Assembly (NCBI RefSeq): GCF_000426245.1
Contig: NZ_AUEZ01000004.1
Coordinates: 124,001 to 188,000, forward strand
Direction of reading: 5' to 3'
DNA from: Bradyrhizobium sp. Ai1a-2
GTDB taxonomy: Bacteria; Pseudomonadota; Alphaproteobacteria; Rhizobiales; Xanthobacteraceae
DNA length: 64,000 bases
In this document: positions 43,023-52,411 of the stretch, piece after piece
Numbering within the stretch: the stretch's first letter is position 1
How the letters are laid out: every line of letters begins with the position of its first letter
The notes under the pieces: model-generated
Seen by the model: only the letters and a program-made list of their open reading frames with translations
The model's database searches: none
What the model was told of the DNA's origin: nothing
Made by a program: the position numbers and the translations under genes

Positions 43023-44162
43023 TCACGACGCCGCGCGATGCGCCTCGTCATTTAGCCGCGCGAGCAGCGATCTTGCCGTGTCGTTGGGCAGCAGCGTAGC
43101 GACGCTCACGCTGGGCTCGGTGCGGATATCGCGCTTGCCGTGGCTGGTATGGCGCATGACGCTGGAGAGGCGACGCGCGATGACGTGGGCGTTGCGCAGG
43201 TCGGCGCCGGCGAACACGACGATGACCGATCCGTCTTCCTGGGCCGCGCCGAAATCCATCTGCCGCATCAGGCGGCTGATGATGCGCGCGCCGTCGAACT
43301 GCGCGCGGGGATGGACGGGATCGAAGGCGAAGCGCGCCACGCTCAACGCGCCGCCGTACTCGATGGTCTGATAGACAGCGGTGGCGAAATCGCGCTCGAA
43401 GGCAAAGCGGGTGAGCAGGCCAGTGCGCGCATCGATCAGGCCCTCGGCGTCGATTGCGCGGAGCGTCCGGCTCAAATGCATCTCGAATGCATGCTGGCGC
43501 ACCAGGGGTAGCGCGATCGCGGCGACGTCGGCCGGCTCGCCGGCAACCAGCTCGAGATGCGGCAGCTCGTAACTCGGGGCGAGCCCGTCCGGCGTCACCA
43601 CGACCGGCAGATTGCGGAAACGGGCGTCTTCCGCCAGCACCGTCAGGAAAGCATCGATCACACGCAGCGTGAAGCCTTCGCCGAGCACGATGCCGTCGAC
43701 ATCGCGGGAATTGAGATGCTTGGCGGCCGCCTCGATGCTGAGCGCGCCGACCACGCCGCAGCGCTCGCCGAGCACGACCGAGAGCGCCGGATAGGCACCG
43801 CCGCGGCCGATCAGGAGCACGGTCGCGTCGCGGCTGGTATCGATATCCGAAAGCAGGATCGGTGAGGGCGGCACCAAGCGGCGCATCACGGTCGAATGCA
43901 GCGAGCGGATGCGCAGCACCGCGTTGAGACGCGCGAGCAGTCGGTTGGGATGCTTCTGGGTGTGAAAGAACGGAATCGCATTGTCGGGCAACGCCACTTC
44001 GGGATCGACGGCGATCAGCGGCAGATAGGGCTGGCGCGGCGCCACCATCGCTGCCAATTCGGCGAGTCCTGCCTCGTCGGCAGTCGAGGCGGCGGCGATC
44101 ACGGCGGCGGGCTGCACCTGGGCGACTGCGCGCGCGGCATCGGCCCATGTGGTCTCGACCAC
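43023..44162 (-). CDS. Degenerate GGDEF-domain protein with receiver-like N-terminus
   Basis: 379 residues from the GTG at 44162. The C-terminal part begins like a GGDEF domain (LIDARTGLLTRFAFERDFAT), but the active-site region reads AAQEDGSVIVVFAGADL, so diguanylate cyclase residues are missing. The N-terminal 200 residues look like one or two receiver-type alpha/beta folds. Coding-like sequence in the same frame (ILIASTTGRPAFARALDE) continues upstream to about 44235 before a stop, without ATG/GTG/TTG, so the true start may be non-standard. Probably a c-di-GMP-free signalling or scaffold protein. Confidence 0.7.
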   Translation of the reverse strand: MVETTWADAARAVAQVQPAAVIAAASTADEAGLAELAAMVAPRQPYLPLIAVDPEVALPDNAIPFFHTQKHPNRLLARLNAVLRIRSLHSTVMRRLVPPSPILLSDIDTSRDATVLLIGRGGAYPALSVVLGERCGVVGALSIEAAAKHLNSRDVDGIVLGEGFTLRVIDAFLTVLAEDARFRNLPVVVTPDGLAPSYELPHLELVAGEPADVAAIALPLVRQHAFEMHLSRTLRAIDAEGLIDARTGLLTRFAFERDFATAVYQTIEYGGALSVARFAFDPVHPRAQFDGARIISRLMRQMDFGAAQEDGSVIVVFAGADLRNAHVIARRLSSVMRHTSHGKRDIRTEPSVSVATLLPNDTARSLLARLNDEAHRAAS

Positions 44163-44304
44163 CGGAAACAGCCTGGCCTCGTCGAGCGCGCGCGCGAAGG
44201 CTGGCCGACCCGTGGTCGACGCAATCAGGATCGGGCGGCAAGCTTTGACCGCGATGCTAGTTGCAGCCGCTTAATGCAGCGTCAACGCCCGCTCTTGCGG
44301 CTAT

Positions 44305-45807
44305 TCAGATGCCGCCGGCCCGATCGCGAAAGGCTTCGACCATCAATGGGTTGAGGCCGAGTTCTGTCATGGCGTTGCGGGCGCGTGCGTTGTCCTGGGC
44401 GCGCCCGGCGAGGCGATGGCCGGCGAGGCGGTCGGGCAGCGCGGTGAGCAGGGCGCCCTGGCCGAGTCGGCGCGACCATTCCTGCAGGTCGTTGGCGAGG
44501 AAGCGGTAACCACCAACTGCCATGATGCCGGACGGCGGCGCGGTGATATTGATGGCGCCGGTCGAACGGTCGAGCCGCGCTGCATATTCGGTGTCGACGT
44601 AATCGCGCGGCGGCGGGACTATCAGCGCGTCGTTCGGCACTTGCGATGGCGCATAGGCCGCGGCGGGCACCATTGGTCCGCGCAGGCCGAGCGTACCCGT
44701 TGGCGTCAGCAGGATCTCGCCGGCAATTGAGGAGCCTGGGAGCTCGCGCGGCGCACCGTGCGGACCGGGTTTGATCGGCGCCGGCGAGCCGTCCTCGGCG
44801 GTCCGGCGCGCGCCAAACAAGCCGGCTTCGCCGAACAGATAGACGTCCGTCAACGTCGCCCGCTGCGCGATCCAGGACGCGCCGGCGGCGACCTGCTCGG
44901 GTGCCCGCCACAGCCCGATCACGTTCCGCACGCTCGGCATGTTGGCGTCGAGGTCGAGTTCAGCCAGCCGCAGCGCCAGAGGCGCGGGCGCAATCAGCGT
45001 GTCGCAGGCATGGTCGTTGATCTGGGTCTGCAGCACCTCTTCGTCGAAGGGATGGTGCAGCACCAAGGTGCCGCCGGTGAGCAGCCAGACCGCAAGCGAA
45101 GAAGCAAGGCCCGCGAAGGACATCGGGGCGAAAGTTGACATGATGGTTGCGCCCTGAGGCACGTCGCTCTCCAGCGACATCGCAAGTCCGCCGGCGATCA
45201 GCGCGAAATGGGCGCGCGGTACCGGGCGGAAGCCATCGGCGGTCACATCGAAGGAGATCAGCGAGGCTTTTCGGCCGTCCTGGATCACCGCCCGCGTGGT
45301 CGAGGATTCCCGCAAGATGGCCTGGTCGAGCGAGGCCATGCCTTCGGGCAGATCGCTGCCGAAACCGCAGACATGGCGGATCGAGAACGCTTCCGCCGCC
45401 GCATTCATCGCGAAGTCGGCATAGATGACGCCGTCGACCCGGCTCGTCGTCACGATCGCCCGCGCGGCGGTGCGGTTCAATGCCGCGGTCAGTTCGGCGT
45501 GCCGCCAGAGCAGCGGCATCGGCGCGACCACCAGTCCGGCGCGATGGGCGGCGAGCACCGTCAGCGCGAATTCGACCGTGTTCGGCAGTTGCACCGCCAG
45601 CACCGAATTGGCCGGCAATCCAGCTTCAATGAAGTGCGCCGCGATCGCCGAGATCGCGCGGTCGGCTTGCGCGTAGGTCAGCCGCTTGCGTGTCTGGCCG
45701 GTGATGCGCGGCTTGTTGAGCGGATCGACCAGCGCCAGCGCATCCGGCTGTCGCGCCAGTACGCGCTTGAACAGGGAATCGAGCGTGGGCGAAGCGGACT
45801 GGGTCAC
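44305..45807 (-). CDS. AMP-ligase-like protein lacking ANL motifs
   Basis: 500 residues. The N-terminal half is clearly ANL-like (YAQADRAISAIAAHFIEAGL, AVQLPNTVEFALTVLAAHRA), but the usual YTSGTTGxPKG loop is replaced by ISFDVTADGFRPVPRAHFAL and the C-terminal catalytic Lys motif is absent. It is therefore unlikely to form acyl-AMP. It starts 35 bases after the peptide-binding-protein gene stop and precedes the degenerate GGDEF gene in the same direction; the three may share a transcript. A binding or regulatory role is inferred. Confidence 0.75.
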   Translation of the reverse strand: MTQSASPTLDSLFKRVLARQPDALALVDPLNKPRITGQTRKRLTYAQADRAISAIAAHFIEAGLPANSVLAVQLPNTVEFALTVLAAHRAGLVVAPMPLLWRHAELTAALNRTAARAIVTTSRVDGVIYADFAMNAAAEAFSIRHVCGFGSDLPEGMASLDQAILRESSTTRAVIQDGRKASLISFDVTADGFRPVPRAHFALIAGGLAMSLESDVPQGATIMSTFAPMSFAGLASSLAVWLLTGGTLVLHHPFDEEVLQTQINDHACDTLIAPAPLALRLAELDLDANMPSVRNVIGLWRAPEQVAAGASWIAQRATLTDVYLFGEAGLFGARRTAEDGSPAPIKPGPHGAPRELPGSSIAGEILLTPTGTLGLRGPMVPAAAYAPSQVPNDALIVPPPRDYVDTEYAARLDRSTGAINITAPPSGIMAVGGYRFLANDLQEWSRRLGQGALLTALPDRLAGHRLAGRAQDNARARNAMTELGLNPLMVEAFRDRAGGI

Positions 45808-45841
45808 GGGTTCAACGTCGGTTGCATCAGGTTGGCTGCGG

Positions 45842-47707
45842 CTACTTCGGTTGCGACTCTGGCCTCTGCCACCAAGTCTCCGGCAGGTAGCCGGTCAGGG
45901 CAGTGCTCTCTGGTCGTTCTATCCGATTCCAGCGCGCGATCCATTGCTCCGCGACGTTAAACAGCGGAATTGCGTAAAAGCCCGACATCAGGGTGCGGTC
46001 CAGCGCCCGCACCGCCGAGACGAAGGCGGGTCGCTCCCGCGCCTCCAGCAGCGCGGCGATCAGGGCGTCGATCGCGGGATCCTTGGCGCCCATGTAATTC
46101 CTGGTGCCGGGGATATCGGCGGCCTGGCTGCCCCAATAGAACGACTGCTCGTTGCCGGGCGATAGCGATTGATCCCACCGGTTCTGGATCATATCGAACT
46201 CGTAGCCGAGCCGGCGCTGGTCGAACTGGACCGGATCGACGGCGCGCACCCGCACCGCGATGCCGGCACGCTTGAGGTCGCGCTGGTAGGCGAGCGCGAT
46301 TCGTTCCTGGTCGCGGGTCGTCACCAGGATCTCGAACGCAAACGGCACCTTGGTCGCGTGGTTGCGCAGCACCGTGCCGTCGACCTCGTAGCCGGCCTCC
46401 GACAGCAGCGCGAGGGCGCTGCGCAGCGCGGCGCGATCGCGGCCCGTGCCGTCGCTGACCGGCAGGTGATAACTGCCGTCAAGAATGTCGGGTGCAATAT
46501 GCGCGCTTGCCCGCTGCAGCAATTCTCGTTCGCGCTCGTCGGCGGGGCGGCCATAGGCGGATAGCTCCGAGCCGGCGAAGAAGCTGCCGCTACGGGCATA
46601 GAGGCCGAAGAAGTAGTTGCGGTTGATCCATTCGAAATCGAACAGGAGTGTCAGCGCCCTCCTTACGCGGACGTCCGCAAACAGCGGACGGCGGGTATTG
46701 AACACCAGGAATTCGGAAGGCTGCGGCAACCCGGTCTTGATGGTGTCGCGGATCACCGCGCCGTTGCGGGCCGCAGGAAAATCATAGCCCTCATGCCAGC
46801 GTAGCGGCTCAGCCTCGACACGGAAATCGTAGAGACCGCGCTTGAAGGCTTCGAACTGGCCGTTTGCCTCGCGGTAGAAATCGAGCCTGATCTCGTCGAA
46901 ATTGTAGAGGCCGCGATTGACCGGAAGGTCGCTGGCCCAATAGTCCGGATTGCGCACCAGCGTGACGCTCGCGCCGGGCTTCACCGCGCCGACGCGATAG
47001 GGGCCGGAGCCGATCGGCCCCGTCAGCGTCGTGTCCTCGAAGGTAGCTGGATCGACCGCGTGTTTTGGCAACACCGGCATTAGCCCCAGGATAAGCGGCA
47101 GTTCGCGGTCATTGGCGCCTGTGAGGTCGAAGCGCGCCGTGAGCGGGTCGGGGGAATCGGCTTTCGCGACCTTCGCATAATATTGCCGATGGTTGGGACG
47201 GCCGTGGTCGCGCAACAGCTCCCAGGAGAACAGCACGTCCTCGGCCGTGACGGGCTTACCGTCGGAAAAGCGGGCTCGGGGATCGAGATGGAAGGTGACG
47301 TAGCTTCTCGCATCGTCGGTCTCGACGGTCTTGGCGAGCAGGCCGTAGAGCGTGAACGGCTCGTCATTGCCGCGCGCGAGCAGGCTCTCGACGACGAAGC
47401 CCCTGATCTGCTGCACGGCCAAGCCGCGAACGATCAGCGGGTTGAGGCTGTCGAAGGTGCCAAGGATGCCCCAGGTCAGCCGGCCGCCCTTGGGCGCATC
47501 GGGATTGGCGTAGGGCATATGGGTGAAGTCGGCCGGCAGGGCTGGCGCGCCATGCATCGCGATGGCGTAGCTTTCCGCCGCCCCGGTCGGGCCGGTCCCG
47601 ACCAGCGCGAGGGCGATACCGAGACCCAGCGCGGCGAGCGCGCCACGCCCAAATGCAACCCAGGAAACGCGCGGAGCAACGCGTCGATCTGATTCGCCAA
47701 ATTTCAC
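45842..47707 (-). CDS. ABC-type oligopeptide-binding protein (SBP family 5, YejA-like)
   Basis: About 621 residues from GTG 47707, chosen because it gives a signal peptide (FGRGALAALGLGIALALVGT then GAAES). The mature protein has the SBP_bac_5 features: YANPDAPKGGRLTWGILGTF, DGKPVTAEDVLFSWELLRDH, GPIGSGPYRVGAVKPGASVT, and a C-terminal DPAIDALIAALLEA region. Binds peptides or similar in the periplasm. No permease or ATPase genes adjoin, so it may serve a transporter encoded elsewhere. Confidence 0.9.
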   Translation of the reverse strand: MKFGESDRRVAPRVSWVAFGRGALAALGLGIALALVGTGPTGAAESYAIAMHGAPALPADFTHMPYANPDAPKGGRLTWGILGTFDSLNPLIVRGLAVQQIRGFVVESLLARGNDEPFTLYGLLAKTVETDDARSYVTFHLDPRARFSDGKPVTAEDVLFSWELLRDHGRPNHRQYYAKVAKADSPDPLTARFDLTGANDRELPLILGLMPVLPKHAVDPATFEDTTLTGPIGSGPYRVGAVKPGASVTLVRNPDYWASDLPVNRGLYNFDEIRLDFYREANGQFEAFKRGLYDFRVEAEPLRWHEGYDFPAARNGAVIRDTIKTGLPQPSEFLVFNTRRPLFADVRVRRALTLLFDFEWINRNYFFGLYARSGSFFAGSELSAYGRPADERERELLQRASAHIAPDILDGSYHLPVSDGTGRDRAALRSALALLSEAGYEVDGTVLRNHATKVPFAFEILVTTRDQERIALAYQRDLKRAGIAVRVRAVDPVQFDQRRLGYEFDMIQNRWDQSLSPGNEQSFYWGSQAADIPGTRNYMGAKDPAIDALIAALLEARERPAFVSAVRALDRTLMSGFYAIPLFNVAEQWIARWNRIERPESTALTGYLPETWWQRPESQPK

Positions 47708-47935
47708 GGAACGAGCTTTACCACAGGACCTTGCAACTCGCCGTGACGTTGGGGCAAACCTGCTTGCCGGCATTGATCTTTTCGTCTGCCGCTGTATTGA
47801 AGGCGTGCAATTGAACAGGGCGGCAACGCCTGTCACGTATCCGCCTCAATTGACTAGGAGACAGCCGCCCCAAACGGCTAGGTGTCGGTGCCTGCAGCGG
47901 TTTCGGGCGCCGCCGTTGAGAAAGGGTTTTCCGCA

Positions 47936-48766
47936 ATGAATTTCCGTATCTTGGCCGCGTCGGCCCGGCCGCGTGGGCGAATTTTCGCCGCCTTGGCAGC
48001 GACGGCCTTGTCGGCCGCGGTGCTGGTTCCCGAAGCGAGTGCCCAGCAGCCGGCGGCCCCGGCTGCGCCGAAGGCCGCGCCCAAGGCGGCGCCGAAGGCT
48101 GCCCCCAAGGCGCCCGCGCCCGCGCCGGCTGCTCAGGGGCAGCCGCCTGTCCCGGCCGCTCCGGGAGCGCAGGCCCAGCCGCAGCAGCCGCCGGCCCAGG
48201 ACCAGCAGGTCCAGCTCATCTACGCGCCCTGGACCAAGTTCTGCCTCAAGGGCCAGGATGCCAACGCCAAGCAGGTCTGCTTCACCGGCAAGGACGGCCG
48301 TATCGAGTCCGGCCAGCCGGTGATCGCGGCCGTGATCATCGAGCCCGAAGGGGAGCCGAAGAAGATCCTGCGCGTGACACTGCCGCTCGGCATGCAGCTC
48401 GTGCACGGCACCCGCATCATCGTCGACAACAACCCGCCGCAGCAGGCGCCCTATGTGATCTGCTTCACCAATGGCTGCATGTCCGACTATGAAGCGACCC
48501 CCGAGCTGCTCAACAGCCTGAAGAAGGGCCAGAACCTGGTGGTGCAGGCGATCAACGCCAACGGCGCGCCGCTGACACTGCCGCTGCCTCTCGTCAACGA
48601 GTTCGCCAAGGCCTATGACGGCCCGCCGACCGACCCGAAGGTGTTCGAGGAGAATCAGAAGAAGCTGCAGGAAGAGCTGCAGAAGCGCGCGGAAGAGGCC
48701 CGCAAGAAGCTTGAGGCCAATCCGCCGGCAACGGGTGTCTCTAGCCCGCCAGCTGCTGCGAAGTAA
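47936..48766 (+). CDS. Invasion-associated locus B (IalB) family protein
   Basis: 276 residues from ATG 47936. Signal peptide ends ASAQQP. A Pro/Ala repeat linker (several APKAAPKA units, residues about 45-85) precedes the IalB-like domain: IYAPWTKFCLKGQDANAKQV, CFTGKDGRIESG, and a Cys pair in YVICFTNGCMSDYEATPELL. A coiled-coil tail (KLQEELQKRAEEARKKLEA) ends it. Periplasmic or outer-membrane-linked; role in host interaction is known only for Bartonella IalB. Followed by a terminator. Confidence 0.88.
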   Translation: MNFRILAASARPRGRIFAALAATALSAAVLVPEASAQQPAAPAAPKAAPKAAPKAAPKAPAPAPAAQGQPPVPAAPGAQAQPQQPPAQDQQVQLIYAPWTKFCLKGQDANAKQVCFTGKDGRIESGQPVIAAVIIEPEGEPKKILRVTLPLGMQLVHGTRIIVDNNPPQQAPYVICFTNGCMSDYEATPELLNSLKKGQNLVVQAINANGAPLTLPLPLVNEFAKAYDGPPTDPKVFEENQKKLQEELQKRAEEARKKLEANPPATGVSSPPAAAK

Positions 48767-48790
48767 CGGCAAGATTTCCCAATACGTCAA

Positions 48791-48818
48791 AGGCGCTCCA
48801 GCAGGAGCGCCTTTTATT
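48791..48818 (+). terminator. Rho-independent terminator after ialB-like gene
   Basis: AGGCGCTCC-AGCA-GGAGCGCCT, followed by a T-rich tail (TTTATTT), 25 bases after the stop at 48766. Perfect 9-bp stem with tetraloop and U-rich tail. Confidence 0.88.
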
Positions 48819-48877
48819 TGGGGAGATATCTGATCCGCGCCGCCCGGATGCAGTGCAGCATCCGCGTCGCGCGCGAG

Positions 48878-49210
48878 CTAGTTCAACGAGGGATTGCGAG
48901 GGCGGTAGCCGCCGGATTTGTCCTGGATGAATATCTCGGCCACCTGGGAGTGCCGGATCGGTTCGCCGGAATCGTCGGGCAGCAAGTTCTGCTCGGAGAC
49001 GTAGGCGACGTACTCGGTCTCGGCATTTTCGGCGAGCAGGTGATAGAAGGGCTGATCCTTGTGCGGCCGCACCTCTTCCGGGATCGACAGCCACCATTCC
49101 TCGGTGTTGTTGAACTCCGGATCGATGTCAAAGATCACCCCCCGGAAGGAAAACACCCGGTGGCGGACGATTTGCCCGATCTGGAACTTAGCGGTACGCG
49201 CTTTTATCAT
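48878..49210 (-). CDS. hspQ: Heat shock protein HspQ (YccV-like hemimethylated-DNA binding fold)
   Basis: 110 residues from ATG 49210. Family pattern: AKFQIGQIVRHRVFSFRGVI, FDIDPEFNNTEEWW, DQPFYHLLAENAETEYVAYV, SEQNLLPDDSGEPI. HspQ modulates Lon/DnaA turnover in enterics; function in alphaproteobacteria is less clear. Divergent from the AEC permease. Confidence 0.92.
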   Translation of the reverse strand: MIKARTAKFQIGQIVRHRVFSFRGVIFDIDPEFNNTEEWWLSIPEEVRPHKDQPFYHLLAENAETEYVAYVSEQNLLPDDSGEPIRHSQVAEIFIQDKSGGYRPRNPSLN

Positions 49211-49329
49211 AGTTCGTCGATAGACCATGATGGCGGCGGATGCTAGGGGCAAGCGGGCGAATTAACCTTTCGCCTCCTGCCGAATTTCGCGGCATTTCCC
49301 CTTGGAAAATCCCCCAAAAGACGTCTTCC

Positions 49330-50283
49330 GTGGTCGATATCCTCAATCTTGCACTGCCTTACTTCGGGCTGATCTTCATCGGTTTCGCCTGCGGCAAGGC
49401 CAAGGGCCTGCCCGAATCCGGGCTGGCCTGGATGAATTTCTTCCTGCTCTATGTCTCGCTGCCGGCGCTTCTCTTCGGCATCATGTCGAAGACTCCGTTC
49501 TCGGAGCTCAACAATCCGCCGTTCCTGGTTGCGACCACGCTTGGAACCGTGATCGCGTTTTTCCTGGCGATGCTGGTCGCCAAACTCCTGGGGCGGTTGT
49601 CGCTGCGCGAGGCGACGCTCGCAGGTCTCTCCGGCGCCTACGGCAATATCGGTTACATGGGCCCGGGCCTGGCGCTCGCGGTGTTGGGCCCGAAGGCCGC
49701 GGCGCCGACCGCGCTGATCTTCTGTTGCGACAGCATCTTCCTGTTCTCGATCGTGCCGCTGTTGATCGAGCTGACCGACCGCGAACATCCCTCGCTGTTG
49801 CACGCGTGCGGGGTGGTGGCACGCCAGATCGTGCTGAACCCGCTGATCATGGCGGCATGCTTCGGCGCGCTTGCCGCGGCATTGCACCTGCGTTTTCCGG
49901 TCGCGCTGGATAATACGCTTTTGTTCCTGCAGAACGCGGCGGCGCCGGTGGCGCTGTTCGTGCTCGGTGTCACGGTCGCGCTACGGCCGCTTGATCGGAT
50001 TCCCTGGGACGTGCCGGGCGTGATTGCGGTCAAGCTTCTGATCCATCCGCTGCTCGCGTTCGGCTTGATGCTGGCGTTCGGCCCGTTCGCGCAGCCTTGG
50101 GCCGCGACCGCGGTGCTGATGGCCTCGCTGCCGCCGGCGCTGAACGTGTTCGTGATCGCGCGGCAGAACGACACCTGGGTCAAGCCGGCTTCGGTCGCCG
50201 TGCTGGTCGGCACGTTTGCGTCAGTCGTCACGCTGACCAGTGCGATGTGGATGCTGCAGACTGGACGACTGAGTTTTCCGTGA
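49330..50283 (+). CDS. AEC family (auxin efflux carrier-like) permease
   Basis: 317 residues, normal length, from the GTG at 49330 (VDILNLALPYFGLIFIGFAC). About ten membrane helices with the AEC crossover regions GLSGAYGNIGYMGPGLALAV and the MASLPPALNVFVIA segment. Exports organic anions or similar; substrate not predictable. Upstream frame to 49240 does not look membrane-like, hence the chosen start. Convergent with the Ubi hydroxylase gene. Confidence 0.9.
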   Translation: MVDILNLALPYFGLIFIGFACGKAKGLPESGLAWMNFFLLYVSLPALLFGIMSKTPFSELNNPPFLVATTLGTVIAFFLAMLVAKLLGRLSLREATLAGLSGAYGNIGYMGPGLALAVLGPKAAAPTALIFCCDSIFLFSIVPLLIELTDREHPSLLHACGVVARQIVLNPLIMAACFGALAAALHLRFPVALDNTLLFLQNAAAPVALFVLGVTVALRPLDRIPWDVPGVIAVKLLIHPLLAFGLMLAFGPFAQPWAATAVLMASLPPALNVFVIARQNDTWVKPASVAVLVGTFASVVTLTSAMWMLQTGRLSFP

Positions 50284-50312
50284 GCGTCTCGTTTTGATTT
50301 TGACGCGTTTTC

Positions 50313-51536
50313 CTAACGCGAGCCGGTCCCCACTTCGCTCGAAAACGCTTTGCTACGCCGCCATGATGGCGCGAGCCCCTCGCGCATGGCGAGCCGCCGC
50401 AGCGGGCCGATCGATCCGATCAGGTGCAGGCCCGCGGCGCGGATCGACTGCATCGGGAGGAAGTCGCTGAGCAAGGAGCGGTTGGCGAGGTCGATGACAA
50501 AGGTCCGGCTCATGACATCGCCCCGCCGCGCCGACTGGTAGCGCGCCAATACCTGCGGCGAGCCGGGGTCCTCGCCATGCGCGAGCGCTTCGCCGGCCAG
50601 CCCGGCGATATCGGTCGCATCCCGCAGCCCGAGGTTGAGGCCCTGCGCGCCGATCGGCGGCACCACATGGGCCGATTCGCCGACCAGCGCGATCCGGTTC
50701 CTGGCAAACTGCCTGGGCTGTTCGATCGCGAGCGGAAACACATTGCGGCCCGGCTCGACCTCGACGCGGCCGAAAATTGAATGCGACTGCTTCTCGGCGG
50801 CGTCGGACAGTTCCGCATCGGAGAGCGCCATCAGCCGCTCGGCTTCCGAAGGCGAGGAAACCCAGACCACACTGCAGCGGTTGCCGGGCAGGGGAACGAA
50901 TACGACCGGGCCGTGCGGCGTATGGAATTCGGTCGAGATATTCTTGTGCGGCCGCGAGTGGGTGATGTTGAAGGTCAGGGCGGACTGCTTCAGCTCGCGG
51001 CGGCTGATTTCGATGCCGGCAGCCTCGCGCGACTGCGACTGCCGGCCGTCGGCGCCGACCACCAGCCGTGCCGCCAGCGGCTCGCCGCGGCCGGTCCGGA
51101 TCGTGACGATGGCTTCTTCCGGATTGATCGCCTCGGCCTCGTCGTCGACGCGCGTGAGACCGGACAGTTCCGCCGCACGTTGTTCCAGCGCCGCGATCAA
51201 CGAACGGTTGTCGACGTTGAAGCCGAACTGCTCAAGATCGATCTCGTCGGACGAGAACCTTACTTCCGGAGCGCGGATCAGCCGGCCAGTGTCATCGACC
51301 AGTCGCATCACCTTCAGCGCCGCCGCCTTCTCGGCCAGACGCCGCCAGACACCCAGCCGCTCGAGCAGGTCGACGGAGGCACCGAGCAGCGCGGTGGTGC
51401 GGTTGTCGGCATAGGGCGCGCGGCGGGCGAGCAGGGCGGTCTTCGCCCCGGCATCCGCAAGCGCGATGGCGGCGGTCAGCCCCGCAGGACCACCGCCGAT
51501 AACCACTGCGTCATAGACATGCGGTGCATCGCTCAT
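50313..51536 (-). CDS. UbiH/UbiL-type FAD-dependent ubiquinone biosynthesis hydroxylase
   Basis: 407 residues. FAD loop DAVVIGGGPAGLTAAIALAD, the DG motif ARLVVGADGRQSQSREAAGI, and the GD-type second FAD motif NRIALVGESAHVVPPIGAQG with LNLGLRDATDI. The family hydroxylates the ring of ubiquinone precursors; which position cannot be read from the sequence, so no symbol is assigned. Divergent from pcs. Confidence 0.88.
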   Translation of the reverse strand: MSDAPHVYDAVVIGGGPAGLTAAIALADAGAKTALLARRAPYADNRTTALLGASVDLLERLGVWRRLAEKAAALKVMRLVDDTGRLIRAPEVRFSSDEIDLEQFGFNVDNRSLIAALEQRAAELSGLTRVDDEAEAINPEEAIVTIRTGRGEPLAARLVVGADGRQSQSREAAGIEISRRELKQSALTFNITHSRPHKNISTEFHTPHGPVVFVPLPGNRCSVVWVSSPSEAERLMALSDAELSDAAEKQSHSIFGRVEVEPGRNVFPLAIEQPRQFARNRIALVGESAHVVPPIGAQGLNLGLRDATDIAGLAGEALAHGEDPGSPQVLARYQSARRGDVMSRTFVIDLANRSLLSDFLPMQSIRAAGLHLIGSIGPLRRLAMREGLAPSWRRSKAFSSEVGTGSR

Positions 51537-51670
51537 ATCGGAACATTTGACGGGATTGGCGGCATTTTCAAGCCATCAAATTCGCTAAAATCTATCCACC
51601 GATTTGCGCGGCGGAACGCCGCAAGCGCGGATATGCAAACACAGGCGATTCCTGATAGCACTGCCGGGCG

Positions 51671-52411
51671 ATGGAGATGGACCAGACCAGCCAGCCAGCT
51701 ACGTTTCCGGCATCGCTGCGGATGCGGATGGCGGCATTCTCCGTGCATATCTTCACGGCGATGGGGGCGGGCGTTGCGCTGCTCGCGCTGATGGAGGCCG
51801 TGCGCGAGCACTGGGCCAACATGTTCGGCTGGCTCGGGGTGGCGCTGGTCATCGATGCGATCGACGGCCCGATCGCGCGCAAGCTCGACGTCGTGCGGCT
51901 GCAACCGAACTGGTCCGGCGAGGTGCTCGACCTCGTCGTCGATTTCCTCACCTATGTCTTCGTTCCCGCCTACGCGATCACGGCCAGTCATTTGCTGCTG
52001 CCGCTGGCGGCGCCGATCCTCGGCATCGGTATCGTGATCTCGAGCGCGCTGTATTTCGCCGACCGCAGGATGAAGGCCGCCGACAATCATTTCCGCGGCT
52101 TTCCGGGACTTTGGAATGCCGCGGCGTTCTATCTGTTCCTGCTGCATCTGCCGCCGGTATGGTCGAGCCTTGCGGTAGCGATCCTGATCGCGCTCACCTT
52201 CGCCCCGTTCCACGTGCTGCATCCGGTGCGCGTGGCGCGGCTGCGCTGGCTGACATTGTGGGTGATGGCCGTTGGCGCGGTGCTGGCGCTGTACACGCTC
52301 GCCTGCGACTTCGATGTCGGCGCGCCGATCGTCGTGGCGCTATGCGCGATCGCCGCCTATGTCGTCGGCAGCGACGCCGTCATCCGGTTGATGAGGTCGC
52401 TCAGAACATGA
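51671..52411 (+). CDS. pcs: Phosphatidylcholine synthase Pcs
   Basis: 246 residues, seven to eight membrane helices. The CDP-alcohol phosphotransferase region appears in the Pcs form (IDAIDGPIARKLDVVRLQPN, then LVVDFLTYVFVPAYA), which differs from the standard motif and is typical of the direct choline plus CDP-diacylglycerol route found in rhizobia and relatives. Inner-membrane enzyme making phosphatidylcholine, important in symbiotic rhizobia. Its stop overlaps the terC-like start. Confidence 0.93.
   Translation: MEMDQTSQPATFPASLRMRMAAFSVHIFTAMGAGVALLALMEAVREHWANMFGWLGVALVIDAIDGPIARKLDVVRLQPNWSGEVLDLVVDFLTYVFVPAYAITASHLLLPLAAPILGIGIVISSALYFADRRMKAADNHFRGFPGLWNAAAFYLFLLHLPPVWSSLAVAILIALTFAPFHVLHPVRVARLRWLTLWVMAVGAVLALYTLACDFDVGAPIVVALCAIAAYVVGSDAVIRLMRSLRT

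Noticed and set aside
47882..47935. N-terminal extension of the IalB-like protein
   Set aside because: Starting at 47882 would place 18 residues before the signal peptide; ATG 47936 gives a normal exported N-terminus.
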